This document shows, piece by piece, positions 43,537-52,958 of a stretch of 64,000 nucleotides of DNA. The translations under genes were made by a program, and so were the position numbers. The stretch lies in assembly GCA_964036045.1 (NCBI GenBank), contig OZ038383.1, forward strand, positions 41,562,354-41,626,353. The letters run 5' to 3'. Source of the DNA: Eutreptiella sp. 'Long Island Sound 2002'. Taxonomy: Eukaryota > Euglenozoa > Euglenophyceae > Eutreptiales > Eutreptiaceae. Position 1 is the first letter of the stretch; every line of letters begins with the position of its first letter. A model generated the notes under the pieces. It had not been told where the DNA came from, made no database searches, and was given only the letters and a program-made list of their open reading frames with translations.

Positions 43537-44968
43537 ATGCCCCTGCGAAAAGAGGTGGACCTTGAGAAGACAGTGGCCGCAGCATCTGGAGTTTCCGCCA
43601 TGTCTGCTCAGAGGAACCGCCGTACCACAGGGCAGAAGAACTCTGGGAAGGGCTGAAACAGGGGGACGAGGGCGCGCGATTGTTGTTTGTGTTTTTTCTG
43701 CGTCTGCCCAAAAATGAACGGATGCGTTGCAGCGTTGAAAAGGCGATTGCGGCAGAAGGCAAGAGATGGGTTGGTGTTTTGATAGAGGAGGCCTGGCACT
43801 TTTTTTGCTGATACGCCACCACGCAGTTCAATACCAGGGAAAACCAAAGTCAGTTGCTGCGATAGAGGGAAGTAGGGCGCAGCGTGGCATTTTAACAAGG
43901 TCAGGTCTGGCGCGATACAGCGCACCTTCGCTGAAGGAGAAGGCCGCAGTCAGGTTACAGACTACATCGGACAAAATACACCTGCAGTGGGTTGTGTTAT
44001 GGGTGGACAACTGGTACAACAAACAGTTTACCACAAATCCTGGAAAGAACGACAAAAGCCTGAACGCAACAGCGTTGGCTGTGTTGCTACTGCGGGATGC
44101 ACCGCGCTACTGGCATGGTCATCCTAGCCTGGAAGAGCTTGAACGGTGTGTTCCTGTTGTTGCACGCATGCTGGGGAACACCGAGGGAACATTTGCACGT
44201 ATCCTGCGTGATCTAGGATTTGCAAGCACGCGGCCTGTTGTTCGAAACATTAGGGCGCTGCTTGACATTATTCGCCCTGTACCTGCCAAGAAACCACATT
44301 GGCGACCCCTTTGTCTAAGCAAAGAAAAGGTGAGCGGCAACGTCTCGCTGCTTAATCGATTGCAACTCACTAGGGACTTGGCGCAGCACACTCGACCAGC
44401 TGTGCCTGTTTTATGTGATGAGAACATCCATTACCGCATTTGTAAGATGATGTATGGTGAAAAAACAACGGGGTTTCTTGCGGTCACACCCTATATTGTA
44501 TGGTTTCTGGCACGAGTACAAGTTTTGCGTTACACAAACATTTCGCTCATTTTGGCCAATCATGACTTTCTTCCGTAAAGGTTTGTTGCGCAGCGGTGAC
44601 ACAGTCCCCTGCTCTCCCAAGCTGATCACAATGGAGATAACTGTTGGCGCACTGCTGTTGGGTATGGGCCCCCACATACGCCGTCTCACCAGAAAATGTC
44701 ATTCCCTTGGGCTGGCACGTTCTGTAAATCGGCGAGGCCGCCTCCGTTACGCTGTGTGTAAGGCCATGCAGGTTCTGTTAACACAATACTGTCCTATGTT
44801 ACCATACCTAGGACACCTCGTTAGACAGTGCAATTGGGCCGGGGAGACGGCCAACATGGGTGTTTTTGCTTCTGAGGGATTGCAGATTGTTATGTGTCTG
44901 TTAGACCGTTTGAACATGGGAAACACACTTTGAAAATACGAACGCACTGTTGCAACTGCGCTATTGTG
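43537..44968 (+). pseudogene. Transposase-like gene, right-arm copy, 5' part
   Basis: The ATG is at 43537. An early shift (near 43600) ends the first frame at KNSGKG. The main frame resumes at 43766 with the acidic motif LWVDNWYNKQF (near 44005), VARMLGNTEGTFARIL and the LCDENIHYRICKMMYG motif (near 44415). A deletion of about 15-20 bp near 44475, compared with the left arm, shifts the frame. The second part (44454-44933) ends at TGA after LDRLNMGN. The DIRS-like element begins at 44969, and the gene continues at 48912. Confidence 0.65.
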
Positions 44969-45586
44969 TCGGATTTACCCGAATAGGTGAGGAGGAAAGA
45001 AGAGATGGCGAAGCAATAGCACTACACAAGACACATATATGGGCCAACTCCTTAAAACCGGTTTGTTTTCTCTGTTTTCTGCTCCTTTGGTGCCCTTTGC
45101 TACCTTTCATTGAAACGGGCACCCTCAAAATATACACAAAAATGGTATTATACATGAAAAATGAATTTTTTGACCTCAAATACCCCCTCCATGGGGTTTG
45201 AACCCACACTCTGCCAACCTTAGAGTTGTGTTTTTCCTCTAAGCTACGACCTGTCGTCGACGATCTCAGAGAAAACCGTAGTATAATAAAAAATTTGGAA
45301 AATCAGTACTCCTTACATGCTCCAACCACTATTAACCTCCCATGCTCTTAAAACCGTGGCAACCGACGACCCAAGTGTCAACTGCTTTTCACGGTGAGCG
45401 AAGAACTTAAGGGAGGGACAGGGTGGGCATATATGTGTCTTGTGTAGTGCTATTGCTTCGCCATCTCTTCTTTCCTCCTCACCTATTCGGGTAAGTCCGA
45501 GCTGGCTCAGCTAGCACTACACAATCCCCATATATGGGCAACAGAACGGAAGACTGAGCTCCCGTGAACTGAACCCTTTACAAGAA
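44969..45586 (-). repeat. Complex terminal repeats of the DIRS-like element
   Basis: 44973-45054 and 45427-45498 form an inverted repeat of about 75 bp. It includes TTACCCGAATAGGTGAGGAG and CGAAGCAATAGCACTACACA. A further direct copy of TAGCACTACACAA...ATATATGGGC lies at 45509-45540. DIRS elements carry inverted and internal complementary repeats for circular replication intermediates, so this is probably the 3' terminal apparatus. Confidence 0.75.
45190..45258 (-). tRNA. tRNA-like sequence or pseudo-tRNA with intact A and B boxes
   Basis: On the minus strand TAGCTTAGAGG (A-box form) is followed about 30 bases later by GGTTCAAACCC (B-box form). CAAC and GTTG can pair as an anticodon stem. 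The acceptor stem does not pair well and the anticodon loop is 6 bases, so it is probably a decayed tRNA or the head of a SINE, not a working tRNA. Confidence 0.4.
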
Positions 45587-46590
45587 TTAATTAATCGCCA
45601 GGCGCGAAGCGCGCGCCGCTTCTCCAGTCGCCAGATCAGGAGGGACCAGAACTTGCGCGATGCGTAACAGAGCTCTGGTCCTGTCGTAAACCTTTCTGAA
45701 TGTATCGTAACAGGACCAATCACCCAATGCTGCTACCACATGCGGATCCACGCCAAGATAGATTAGTGCAGTTGCTGCTGCTCCTCGTGTAGAATGCGCG
45801 GAAAACGAATCCGTCTCCAGTTCCCCCAATTCCAGTAGGTGTTTCCTTAACCAGCAAGTAGTGAGACCGTTGATGGTATCAGATGATAAAGGCTTCCGTG
45901 GCTTTCGTAGGGACACAAAAATCTCAGAACCCTCGTAATCACCAGTAGCCTCCAAATAACGCGCTAAGCAGCGCTGCGGATCAATTGACGGTGGCGTAAC
46001 ATTGTGAATAGGATAACGTGCATAGTATCTCCTCCCTTTTCGCTTAGCAGAAATGAACCAAGGCTGAGCAGCGCGTTGGATATCCCTACATGATCGCGCC
46101 AGATCAACGCCTCGGAACAAGGCAAAGAATCTCAAGGACAAAATGGCTTGCAAGCGCAGCTGAGCTTCCGTCTCCACAGGTTGCTGATGCATGACTTGTA
46201 TAAGACGCCGTACATCATAGAAACGATGATAATGAGGAACACTGACGAACCAGTCACGTTTCAAGTTGCGTAGCATACCCTCGAAACGTAGTTGCGAAAA
46301 GCACGGGAATAAACACACTGCTGAATACGCCATACGCCCAGCACTTAAAGAATGCGTGCGTGAAAACTTTAAAAGTTGCACCGCCACCGTCATCAGTGGG
46401 ATTTGACCAAAGCGCTCCACCTTTAACAGTGGAGCAAGCGCCGCGTCTTGTAACAAGAACGTACCAAACATGTGCCACGCAGAATTGTAACGTCTCAAGG
46501 TGTCCTTCCCGATTTCATTGATGATAAGTGTCGCCTCTTCGTTGGTAGCTCCTCGCAATTGATAGTATTCACGCAAACATACGCCAAGGT
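45587..46590 (-). CDS. Tyrosine recombinase of the DIRS-like element
   Basis: The frame stays open upstream to 47785, but that part is the wrong frame over RT/RNase H. Recognisable recombinase starts near 46580. DTLRRYNSAWHMFGTFLL fits a SAM-like N-terminal domain. The catalytic domain has FFALFRGVDLARSC (first Arg), FSAHSTRGAAATALI (HxxR) and ALGDWSCYDTFRKVYDR (W and nucleophile Tyr). The box order matches DIRS recombinases, which insert the circular cDNA. The frame ends at 45587 without internal stops, so this domain is intact. The start codon is unclear. Confidence 0.88.
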
Positions 46591-47508
46591 CAACACGAAA
46601 CGTGGTTGTGTCTCCGTGCCGTCCGGCATTTGCAAACGGAACTCCGACGTGTTCACTGCGAACCTCACGTGTTTCATCAATAGGTTCCACCAAACCTCGC
46701 GCGGCCTGTACGGCAGAGCCATGAGAACCTTCACCCCTGGTGACTCCAACACTTTGTTGACCAACTGAGGTATGTGCTTGAACGGCGGGAAGACCCACCC
46801 CGGTGAAAGTAAAGTTAGATTCTGGGAGAAGACATCGATGGCGTAAGCCCCCGGCTGAGGACACGGACTGACGAACTTGCTGCACACCGCATTGGAACTC
46901 CTTGACATCCAATCGATTTCCGGCTGAATCCAACTTTTGAACTCCTCCAGGATCCAAGTCAACACGTCCGACGGGAAGGTAGCCTCCGACGGTGTCCAAC
47001 GAAGCCGAGACCAAATGTCCGCCGGATTCACCGAGGTGTGCACGTAAAACGGTTGAATCTCGATGCGATTGGCTTGTGTAAAATTCCACAGTTGGAGAAT
47101 CAATGCGTTGAACCGCGGCTTGCGACCTCCCCACTTGCGGAGATACCAGTAAAGGACCATTGAGTCGGTGAAAAATCGCAGCGTGGTGTCCCTCAGCGCA
47201 TACGCTTGAATAGTCAGTAGGGCTCCCCTGAACTCTTTGACGTTTATGTGTTCCTCTCGATTCAGGAACCAACCGAACGCTGCTTGGGCATTCCCTTGAA
47301 GGACTCCGCCCCACGCCAGATCTGACGCGTCCGAGTACATGTCCCTGACGTGACCCATGGAGACTACGAAGGTGCGTCCCTTCCACTGGTGTAACTCGTC
47401 CGCCAGATCCATCAACTGACGTGACACGCGCTCCGGGAGCGCCACGTCTGCCTCCCAGCCAGCCTGGACTGCCACCGCCACGTGCACCGCCAGGGCGTCG
47501 CTGAGGAG
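46495..47508 (-). CDS. RNase H and methyltransferase-like region of the DIRS-like element
   Basis: It is in the same frame as the upstream RT, separated by one TGA at 47509-47511. RNase H residues are RDMYSDASDLAWGGVLQG, NVKEFRGALLTIQAYAL, FFTDSMVLYWYL and NPADIWSRL. It is followed by YAIDVFSQNLTLLSPGWVF then FPPFKHIPQLVNKVL, the NPPF-type position of the DIRS methyltransferase-like domain, with Phe in place of Asn. The recombinase frame overlaps its last 100 bases. Confidence 0.82.
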   Translation of the reverse strand, partial: LLSDALAVHVAVAVQAGWEADVALPERVSRQLMDLADELHQWKGRTFVVSMGHVRDMYSDASDLAWGGVLQGNAQAAFGWFLNREEHINVKEFRGALLTIQAYALRDTTLRFFTDSMVLYWYLRKWGGRKPRFNALILQLWNFTQANRIEIQPFYVHTSVNPADIWSRLRWTPSEATFPSDVLTWILEEFKSWIQPEIDWMSRSSNAVCSKFVSPCPQPGAYAIDVFSQNLTLLSPGWVFPPFKHIPQLVNKVLESPGVKVLMALPYRPREVWWNLLMKHVRFAVNTSEFRLQMPDGTETQPRFVLTLAYVCVNTINCEELPTKRRHLSSMKSGRTP

Positions 47509-48528
47509 TCAGATATGGGGCATGGCGAACAACAAGGAACGGATTCTTCCAAGAACGGAGGCGCATCGCCTCACTGATGGTGTGTGACTGTGTGCCAGTC
47601 TGTTCACGTCCCGAAAAATTGCTTGTAGGCGCTTTGGAGGTACCGCGACGAATCCTTCCCTGAAGTTTAGCATAAAACCAAGCATTATAATTTCTTGAGA
47701 CGGCTCCAAACATGATTTTGGGACATTGACCAATATACCCAACCGATGCAAAAGTTGTACCAAAAAACGTGTGTGTTCCAGACATTCACGGTAAGTATTG
47801 CCAATGATGAGCCAATCGTCCAAGTAGACCCAAACGAGTGCTCCGCGTTCGCGCACGGCATTTGAAATCGGTTGCATGAGGCGTTGCCATTCTCGTGGTG
47901 CAACGTTTAATCCAAACGGCAAAACGCACCACCTGTAAAATTCACCGTCGACGTGGACCCCCAAATAAGGTCGATCCCGCGGATGGATACCCATGTGAAA
48001 ATAAGCACTTTTCAAGTCAATTTTGCAAGCATACTGACCGGGTCTCAACAACGGTAAAATGCCCCACAGAGTGACCAAACGAAAATAGGTGGTCTGTACA
48101 AACTGGTTCACGTTCTTCAAATTGGTGATAGGTCGACGGCCTCCCTCAGGATGTGCCTCGTCTGACGCTTTGTCCACTGCGAACATACTTGCACAACACT
48201 TAATGTCTTTTCGCTCGACGCGTTCCATGCAACCCTGTTGCACTGCATCCAACACGTGTTTTACCAATTCAGGGTCGGTTACCTCTGCGTGGGAAGAACG
48301 AGGACGGAAGTCGTCGGTTGGCCGATCCGGATCAAAACCGTCAACCCAATCAAGCTGCAGCCCATTGCGAATCACTGACGCCGCGTATGTGTCCTTCAAC
48401 GCTTCCCATTCATGCAATTGTGCACGACAGCGCAAATAGAGTGGCATGTGGGGATGGATCGGCGGTGGCACGCACACGGCTGGCGCCAAAAAATCCTCTA
48501 CAGTCAAGCTACTGCTGTGGTCGTTCAT
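47509..48528 (-). CDS. Reverse transcriptase of the DIRS-like element
   Basis: A 339-codon frame from MNDHSSSLTVEDF. The RT motifs are RPITNLKNVNQFV, CKIDLKSAYFHMGIHP, RWCVLPFGLNVAPREWQRLM and catalytic VWVYLDDWLIIG (YLDD). The SAYFH and LPFGL forms are typical of DIRS-type RT, not Ty3. It ends at a TGA that may be a single mutation, because RNase H continues in frame. Confidence 0.9.
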   Translation of the reverse strand: MNDHSSSLTVEDFLAPAVCVPPPIHPHMPLYLRCRAQLHEWEALKDTYAASVIRNGLQLDWVDGFDPDRPTDDFRPRSSHAEVTDPELVKHVLDAVQQGCMERVERKDIKCCASMFAVDKASDEAHPEGGRRPITNLKNVNQFVQTTYFRLVTLWGILPLLRPGQYACKIDLKSAYFHMGIHPRDRPYLGVHVDGEFYRWCVLPFGLNVAPREWQRLMQPISNAVRERGALVWVYLDDWLIIGNTYRECLEHTRFLVQLLHRLGILVNVPKSCLEPSQEIIMLGFMLNFREGFVAVPPKRLQAIFRDVNRLAHSHTPSVRRCASVLGRIRSLLFAMPHI

Positions 48529-48911
48529 CTAACTTGTCGTTACGTGGCACAAATCTTTGGGTGAAACCCTTACCTTTGCCTTTGCCTCCTTTGCCAGATC
48601 TCCGTGGATCAAAACGACCTCGTGTTGAAAACGAACGGAAAGAACTACGATGCGAGTAAGGGGAGAAATGCGTGCCTCTCAGGTCTTTTTGTAATTTGTT
48701 GCGCGACTGAAGTAGTGACATGTCATCCTTCGAGAGTAACTCTGGTGCAATCGCAGGTTGTTCAAACCGTTTATCTACTGCCACTCGCCGGGAGCTTTGG
48801 ATGCTGTAGTCCAACGCACAAACATCCAGCGGACGCGGAGAAGCGTCGTTGGGAACAACAGGTAAAAGACGCCATGCGAGTCCTGGGAGTAGTCTTAGCA
48901 CGCGAAGAGGA
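48529..48911 (-). pseudogene. Gag remnant of the DIRS-like element
   Basis: The frame enters from the insertion junction without its own start. The tail is Arg/Ser then Gly/Lys-rich (SSFRSFSTRGRFDPRRSGK, GGKGKGKGF), fitting an RNA-binding gag C-terminus. It overlaps the RT start by about 20 bases in another frame. Confidence 0.6.
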
Positions 48912-49436
48912 CACACAGCCATGCCTGTACAGGCTTTTGCCGAGGAGTTTTGTGAAAGTCTGCTTTCCAGCCTTGTGACAAAGAAGGGCCAACACAGAGG
49001 TGCAGTGACTATTGAAGACGTTGACGATCTGTATCATCTCATCACTATCCGCAAAGAAGGTCACAGGGTAAACGTCTGCAAAATCCCCAATTCCTTTGTC
49101 GATTCCGTGCAGCAGCGGTTAACTGCTTACTTGAACGCAGAGCGTGTATATGTGCCTTGGGTTAGGTGGTGTGCGGAGCCTACTTGTGCAATCCAGGCGC
49201 ATTGGCCGCGCAGGGGTGTACCTAGCTTTCCACTGTCTCTTCTAATTCCAAAGGGTTCTAACCACTACAAACAAGTCCTTGTGTCTGTCTTGTTGGTGCT
49301 AACGCAGCAGGGGCTGCTTAAGGCTGGTTTTAAGCGAAAACTGTCCGAGCTGATCCCCGAACGCAGTGTGTTGGAGAAACAGAGAGAGGCCGACACGCTG
49401 GGAAACGTTCGAAGAAGATTGGAGAACATGCAGTGA
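48912..49436 (+). pseudogene. Transposase-like gene, right-arm copy, 3' part
   Basis: It resumes the gene after the DIRS-like insertion: MPVQAFAEEFCESLLSSLVT to NVRRRLENMQ and a TGA ending at 49436. It is collinear with the left-arm C-terminus, with roughly nine of ten residues identical. The segment is uninterrupted. The stop codon abuts the first palindrome. Confidence 0.75.
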
Positions 49437-49455
49437 TGTGCGAGGCCTCGCGCAA
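49436..49455. repeat. Palindrome site, right arm, at the transposase-like stop
   Basis: The halves are ATGTGCGAGG and CCTCGCGCAA. Confidence 0.85.
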
Positions 49456-49490
49456 ACAGCATGAAACAACAGGTTAGTACACCCCCTCTC

Positions 49491-49510
49491 TTGCGCGAGG
49501 CCTCGCGCAA
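49491..49510. repeat. Palindrome site, right arm, intergenic: perfect 20-mer
   Basis: TTGCGCGAGGCCTCGCGCAA is a perfect 20-bp palindrome. It lies 162 bp before the ParB-like start. Confidence 0.95.
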
Positions 49511-50008
49511 GGTTGACAGTCAAAAACAGTGACGTACCCCTTCAGTTTTGCATTCTCAACCATACTGTACTGGTATTCGTTCAAAACGCCTCACATATGC
49601 ATTATCGACGACGATTTTAACCCTTTTGGATGTTTTGTTTCCTGCAATACAGGCTTTCTCCTTATCGCAGAATGGCAAGCCCCACCAAAAAAACAGCCGA
49701 GGAACAAGAAGATACCGACTATGACCCTCGGACCTCAGGATAGGAGGCTGAAACACCAAAGAAGGGGCGGAAGAAGAAGGAAACACCAGATCCTGGCCTA
49801 ACCTTGGGTACTGACATCGAGCACCACCTGAAGCCGGATGGGAGGCAGGTGGAGGTTGAGCTGGACAACATGAGAATCGACCAAAACAAACAGAAAACAG
49901 AGGGGCAGATCAGACGGAAGGATACAAAGTTACTGCAGAAGCGTATTGAGTCACTCGAAGCAGCACCGCCAACAGGCCCATTACACGTCGTTCTGTGGGA
50001 AGATAATA

Positions 50009-50081
50009 GTATGTTGCCAACCGACTGTTCGCTCTTCTTGTTGCACGAGCCCTCGCGCATAGACGTGTCTCATATTTGCAG
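50009..50081 (+). other. Intron 1 of the ParB-like gene, right arm (73 nt)
   Basis: It begins GTATGTTGCC and ends ATTTGCAG. The palindrome is near its middle. Splicing joins codons GAT AAT A|AT GGC. Confidence 0.85.
50041..50060. repeat. Palindrome site, right arm, intron 1
   Basis: The halves are TTGCACGAGC and CCTCGCGCAT. Confidence 0.85.
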
Positions 50082-50443
50082 ATGGCGATTATTGGTGTGT
50101 ATCTGGACAGCACAGGGTGGAAGCGATTGCGAAGATTCGGCAGAAGCGACGCACAGCATGTCTGGATCTGCAGCAGTGGCATACCACATGCATCGCCGAT
50201 ATTCTGAAGCCTACGACACCGTGGGCCTTCCGTGCAAAGCTGGCGGGACAAGCACAGGGAAGCGCACAAGACGTTGAGCCAATACCGCTGTATGAGGCAG
50301 CAGATAACCTCATTCGATGTGTTGAAGATCAGCCGTGGCGAGGCCTGGCTGACACGTACAGCAATCTCAAGATCGCCATTGTAGATGCTGTGCAGATGAG
50401 TGCTCTGGTTCCAACCGCTGAACTGAAGCAGCCTGGTCAATTC

Positions 50444-50514
50444 GTATGTTCATTAATTGTTGTTTCGATGCTCTTCGTTGCGCGAGTCCTCGCGCATACC
50501 GTTGTCACTTTCAG
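50444..50514 (+). other. Intron 2 of the ParB-like gene, right arm (71 nt)
   Basis: It begins GTATGTTC and ends CACTTTCAG. It falls between codons (GGT CAA TTC | GAC AAA ACG). Confidence 0.88.
50478..50497. repeat. Palindrome site, right arm, intron 2
   Basis: The halves are TTGCGCGAGT and CCTCGCGCAT. Confidence 0.85.
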
Positions 50515-50812
50515 GACAAAACGTACAAATTGTGGAACGATTTTATGATGTTTGCCTACTATGCTGGTCTGGAAGCTGTGAAAGGTCTGCAGAAGTTCCA
50601 CGACAAAGGGGAGAAAGTCAGGAAGAACGCGCTGAAGAAACTGGACGGGATCCTCTTGCCAGAGTTCTACAAGAAAGTGGCGGAAGTGATGCAGGAAGAA
50701 AAAACAACCCTTAAATCCTGGCGGAATTCGTTTGACGACATCATCCTTGACCAGTGGGTCTCAATGCATCTGGACCACCCACACAACGGCCAGTACGTTC
50801 GACCTGAGAAAG

Positions 50813-50886
50813 GTGTGTACCATCGACGAGACGTGCGTTCCGTTTCTGCATTGGTGCGCTGCACCTTCTCCATTTCTGTTCTTTAG
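50813..50886 (+). other. Intron 3 of the ParB-like gene, right arm (74 nt)
   Basis: It begins GTGTGTACC and ends GTTCTTTAG. This is the only intron without the common palindrome; it carries a small GGTGC-GCT-GCACC hairpin instead. The left-arm copy of this junction hosts the 2.0-kb insert. Confidence 0.82.
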
Positions 50887-51587
50887 CCAAGGACATGCGC
50901 ACCGGAAAAGAGGTTGCTGCACTTGGAAGGCCTGCCCTGAAGGTGAGTCTTGGTACATGGGGCTATTGGCGTGAGTCTGAAGGCAAAAGTCGCGGTCCAT
51001 GGCCGGCATGGAAATCCATGATTCGCGCACCACTGTGGCAGGTGGCAGAGAAAGGCAAACCCGCCTCCCTGAAAATCCTCAACATCCAGAAATTCCTGGG
51101 TGAAGAGCCTACCAAGAGCCGTGTGGTCCCCGCAGCTGCTGGCGTTACTGGTGACTTCAAGACAGTGGAACAGCAGGATCCATTACTGGCAAGTCAAACT
51201 ATCACAATTAAGGCGACCGGAATTGCAGCGTTGGCCCACGATCCCCCGAGGCGGTTTATTGAGATTGACAAGAACCTGTTTGTCATCAACGGCGACATAT
51301 TTGAACATCTTGCTCCTGAGATGATGTGCCCAGCCTGGCTGTATGAAGAGATGGCGCGTGCCGATACCCTTATCTGCGGCTCTCAAACTGTTCTTGACAA
51401 CATGTTCGACGTGCTGGAAACGGAAACAGAGAAACGTCTCAACGATGATTTCAACGCGCCGCGCATGGCTAACATGTTGCGTGTTCACATCTTCAGTTGG
51501 CCACTCAAACCAAAGCCTGCAGGGGATCCTACAACGTTCGACGTCTGCTGGTTGCTGATTTCGTCACCGGATAGCTGGTCGAGAAAG

Positions 51588-51654
51588 GTATAATTCCCTC
51601 GTTACGTCCGCTCTTTGCGGAAGGCCTCGCGCAATAACTTCTCCCTCATTGCAG
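51588..51654 (+). other. Intron 4 of the ParB-like gene, right arm (67 nt)
   Basis: It begins GTATAATTCC and ends CATTGCAG, between codons (AGA AAG | ATT TCG). Confidence 0.85.
51615..51634. repeat. Palindrome site, right arm, intron 4
   Basis: The halves are TTGCGGAAGG and CCTCGCGCAA. The left half is decayed. Confidence 0.8.
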
Positions 51655-52488
51655 ATTTCGAATTATTCGAAATTTGGACCTACTCAGGTAGAGGAGATGG
51701 ATCCTGTTGAATTTGCCGGTCACCTTCCGATAACGACGGTTATGTGGTATTTCGACACTCACCTCTTGTACCTGAAGCAGGATAAGAGCTTTAAGCCTGT
51801 GTTTGTGTTCATTGATCATCAGCCGGATCCGCTGTGCAAAATTGCGTCCGTCGAGCCGGATTCTCGCATGTACCTTCTTGGTGTTACCACCAACAATCTC
51901 TCCGATTGGGTCAGCAGAGTGCAGACTCAGTTGAACCACGTCTTGATACAAGGGTCGAAACTGGACGCGTCTGGTGATTGGGACCAGCAGGCCAACTGGG
52001 CAAACCGTGGTATTCCCCTTTGGGTTCGCGATGACAAGTTTGGTTCTGAGGCGTTGTCGCTGAAGGAGGAAGAGACTGTTGAGAAAGGTCAAGCTGCAGA
52101 AGCACTGGCCCCTGCAAAGCGGAAGTCTACTGGTGGGGAACCAGCCCCCAAGAAGGAGAAGACTGCCTCCAAGCCTCAGGCAGCGAAGTCGGTTACCGGT
52201 GCAGAATCCGACGAGAGCGATGGGGAAGAAGAGGAGGAGAGCGAGGAAGAAGAGGAGGAGGAGCCGACGGTCTCCCAGGGCAGGACAGCGAAGAAAGTGG
52301 CAGCGAAGCTGAGGTCCCAGGAAACCGGGGCCCGAGCTCCATTTGAGGAGCCGGCCCGTCAGTCCCAACCAAGAAGGAAGCCCGCAAAGCCACCGCCTAA
52401 GGGTAAGATGTCCGTTGCTAAGGCACTGGGTCCTAAGATGCAAACTGTTCCGAAGAAACAAAAATTTCTTCATTTCTTCTGATACATT

Positions 52489-52508
52489 ATGAGCGAGGGC
52501 TCGCGCTA
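52489..52508. repeat. Palindrome site, right arm, after ParB-like stop
   Basis: The halves are ATGAGCGAGG and GCTCGCGCTA. It begins six bases after the stop codon. Confidence 0.75.
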
Positions 52509-52596
52509 TGCATTCCTCTTCGACGACCTTTATGCTGTCACCTTGTGCGGCACATTCTTCTATTTGATGCATTTTCTTCCGCTGTTGTGTTGGTGT

Positions 52597-52616
52597 TTGC
52601 GCGAGGCCTCGCGCAA
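52597..52616. repeat. Palindrome site, right arm, outermost: perfect 20-mer
   Basis: A second perfect TTGCGCGAGGCCTCGCGCAA, about 340 bp from the element end. Confidence 0.95.
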
Positions 52617-52958
52617 AGAAGGAGTGCCAAAAAATGCTTCTTGTGGTGCTGCGTGCAACATGGTTTTCAAAAACTGGTTTTCCAAAAGATTGAAAGCTCA
52701 TGGGTGTTTTTTTTGCAAAGCATAAGTGGTAGAGGAAACAAAAAGTCGTGGTTTTCCCAAAAAAGAACTTCATTTTTGGAGAAATAAATCATTTTCCCGG
52801 GCAGTCGGTTTTCTTGAAAATAAATGAAAATAGACCAGTTATTTGCTTTTCACAGGATTTTTGGTTCTTGTGTTTTAGGTCCCCCCCAAAAGAACTTTTT
52901 TTTCGCAGTGCCGCGGAGAGGCAGTTTTGGGGGCATTTTGACCATGCAACTTGAGCCG

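Larger units (their letters stand above)
44969..48911 (-). mobile_element. DIRS-like tyrosine-recombinase retrotransposon, 5' truncated
   Basis: This inserts into the right-arm transposase-like gene; compared with the left arm about 13 bp of target is missing at the join. Minus-strand order is gag remnant, RT, RNase H, methyltransferase-like segment, tyrosine recombinase, terminal repeats. There is no D,D,E integrase, and the recombinase with H-x-x-R and Tyr marks the DIRS group. No target duplication is seen, as is usual for this group. The 5' terminal repeat is absent. Confidence 0.85.
49672..52482 (+). pseudogene. ParB-like gene, right-arm copy (five exons)
   Basis: Exons are 49672-50008, 50082-50443, 50515-50812, 50887-51587 and 51655-52482. 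All four introns are GT-AG and 67-74 nt long, and joining them keeps the frame. The ParB-like fold spans the exon 1-2 junction: VELDNMRIDQNKQKTEGQIR, then LHVVLWEDN, then YWCVSGQHRVEAIAKIRQ with the GQHR box intact. ParB-fold proteins bind centromere-like sites or act as nucleases; which applies here is unknown. Exons 3-5 form an unrecognised 450-residue region (LNIQKFLGEE, IDKNLFVINGDIFEHLAPE, MWYFDTHLLYL). The tail is acidic (EEEEESEEEEEEEP) then Lys/Pro-rich. A short deletion with a TAG near 49740 breaks exon 1; the left arm shows the unbroken form there. Confidence 0.72.
23572..52958. mobile_element. 29-kb inverted-dimer element with transposase-like and ParB-like genes in both arms
   Basis: The two arms are reverse complements centred between 43243 and 43244. 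Outer ends match: CGGCTCACGTTGCAGGG at 23572 and CGGCTCAAGTTGCATGG reading inward from 52958. Each arm reads outward from the centre in the same order: long leader, transposase-like gene, ParB-like gene, about 480 bp of non-coding end. After removing younger insertions the arms are about 5.8 kb each. Similarity is about 90% by eye, both at the centre and in the distal genes, so the dimer probably formed once and then decayed. The site is in the integrase tail of Ty3 element 3. A clear target duplication is not visible; CCTTACAC and CCTAAGCC flank the ends and match at 5 of 8 positions only. Confidence 0.82.
52483..52958 (+). repeat. Distal non-coding end of the right arm
   Basis: It mirrors 23572-24045 and ends TGAGCCG at 52952-52958. 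No gene. Confidence 0.75.

Noticed and set aside
45190-45258. A functional tRNA gene
   Set aside because: Acceptor stem and anticodon loop do not fold properly; kept only as tRNA-like.
46600-47785. Upstream half of the 732-codon minus-strand open frame
   Set aside because: It overlaps RNase H in another frame and has no motif. Only the part from about 46590 onward is recombinase.
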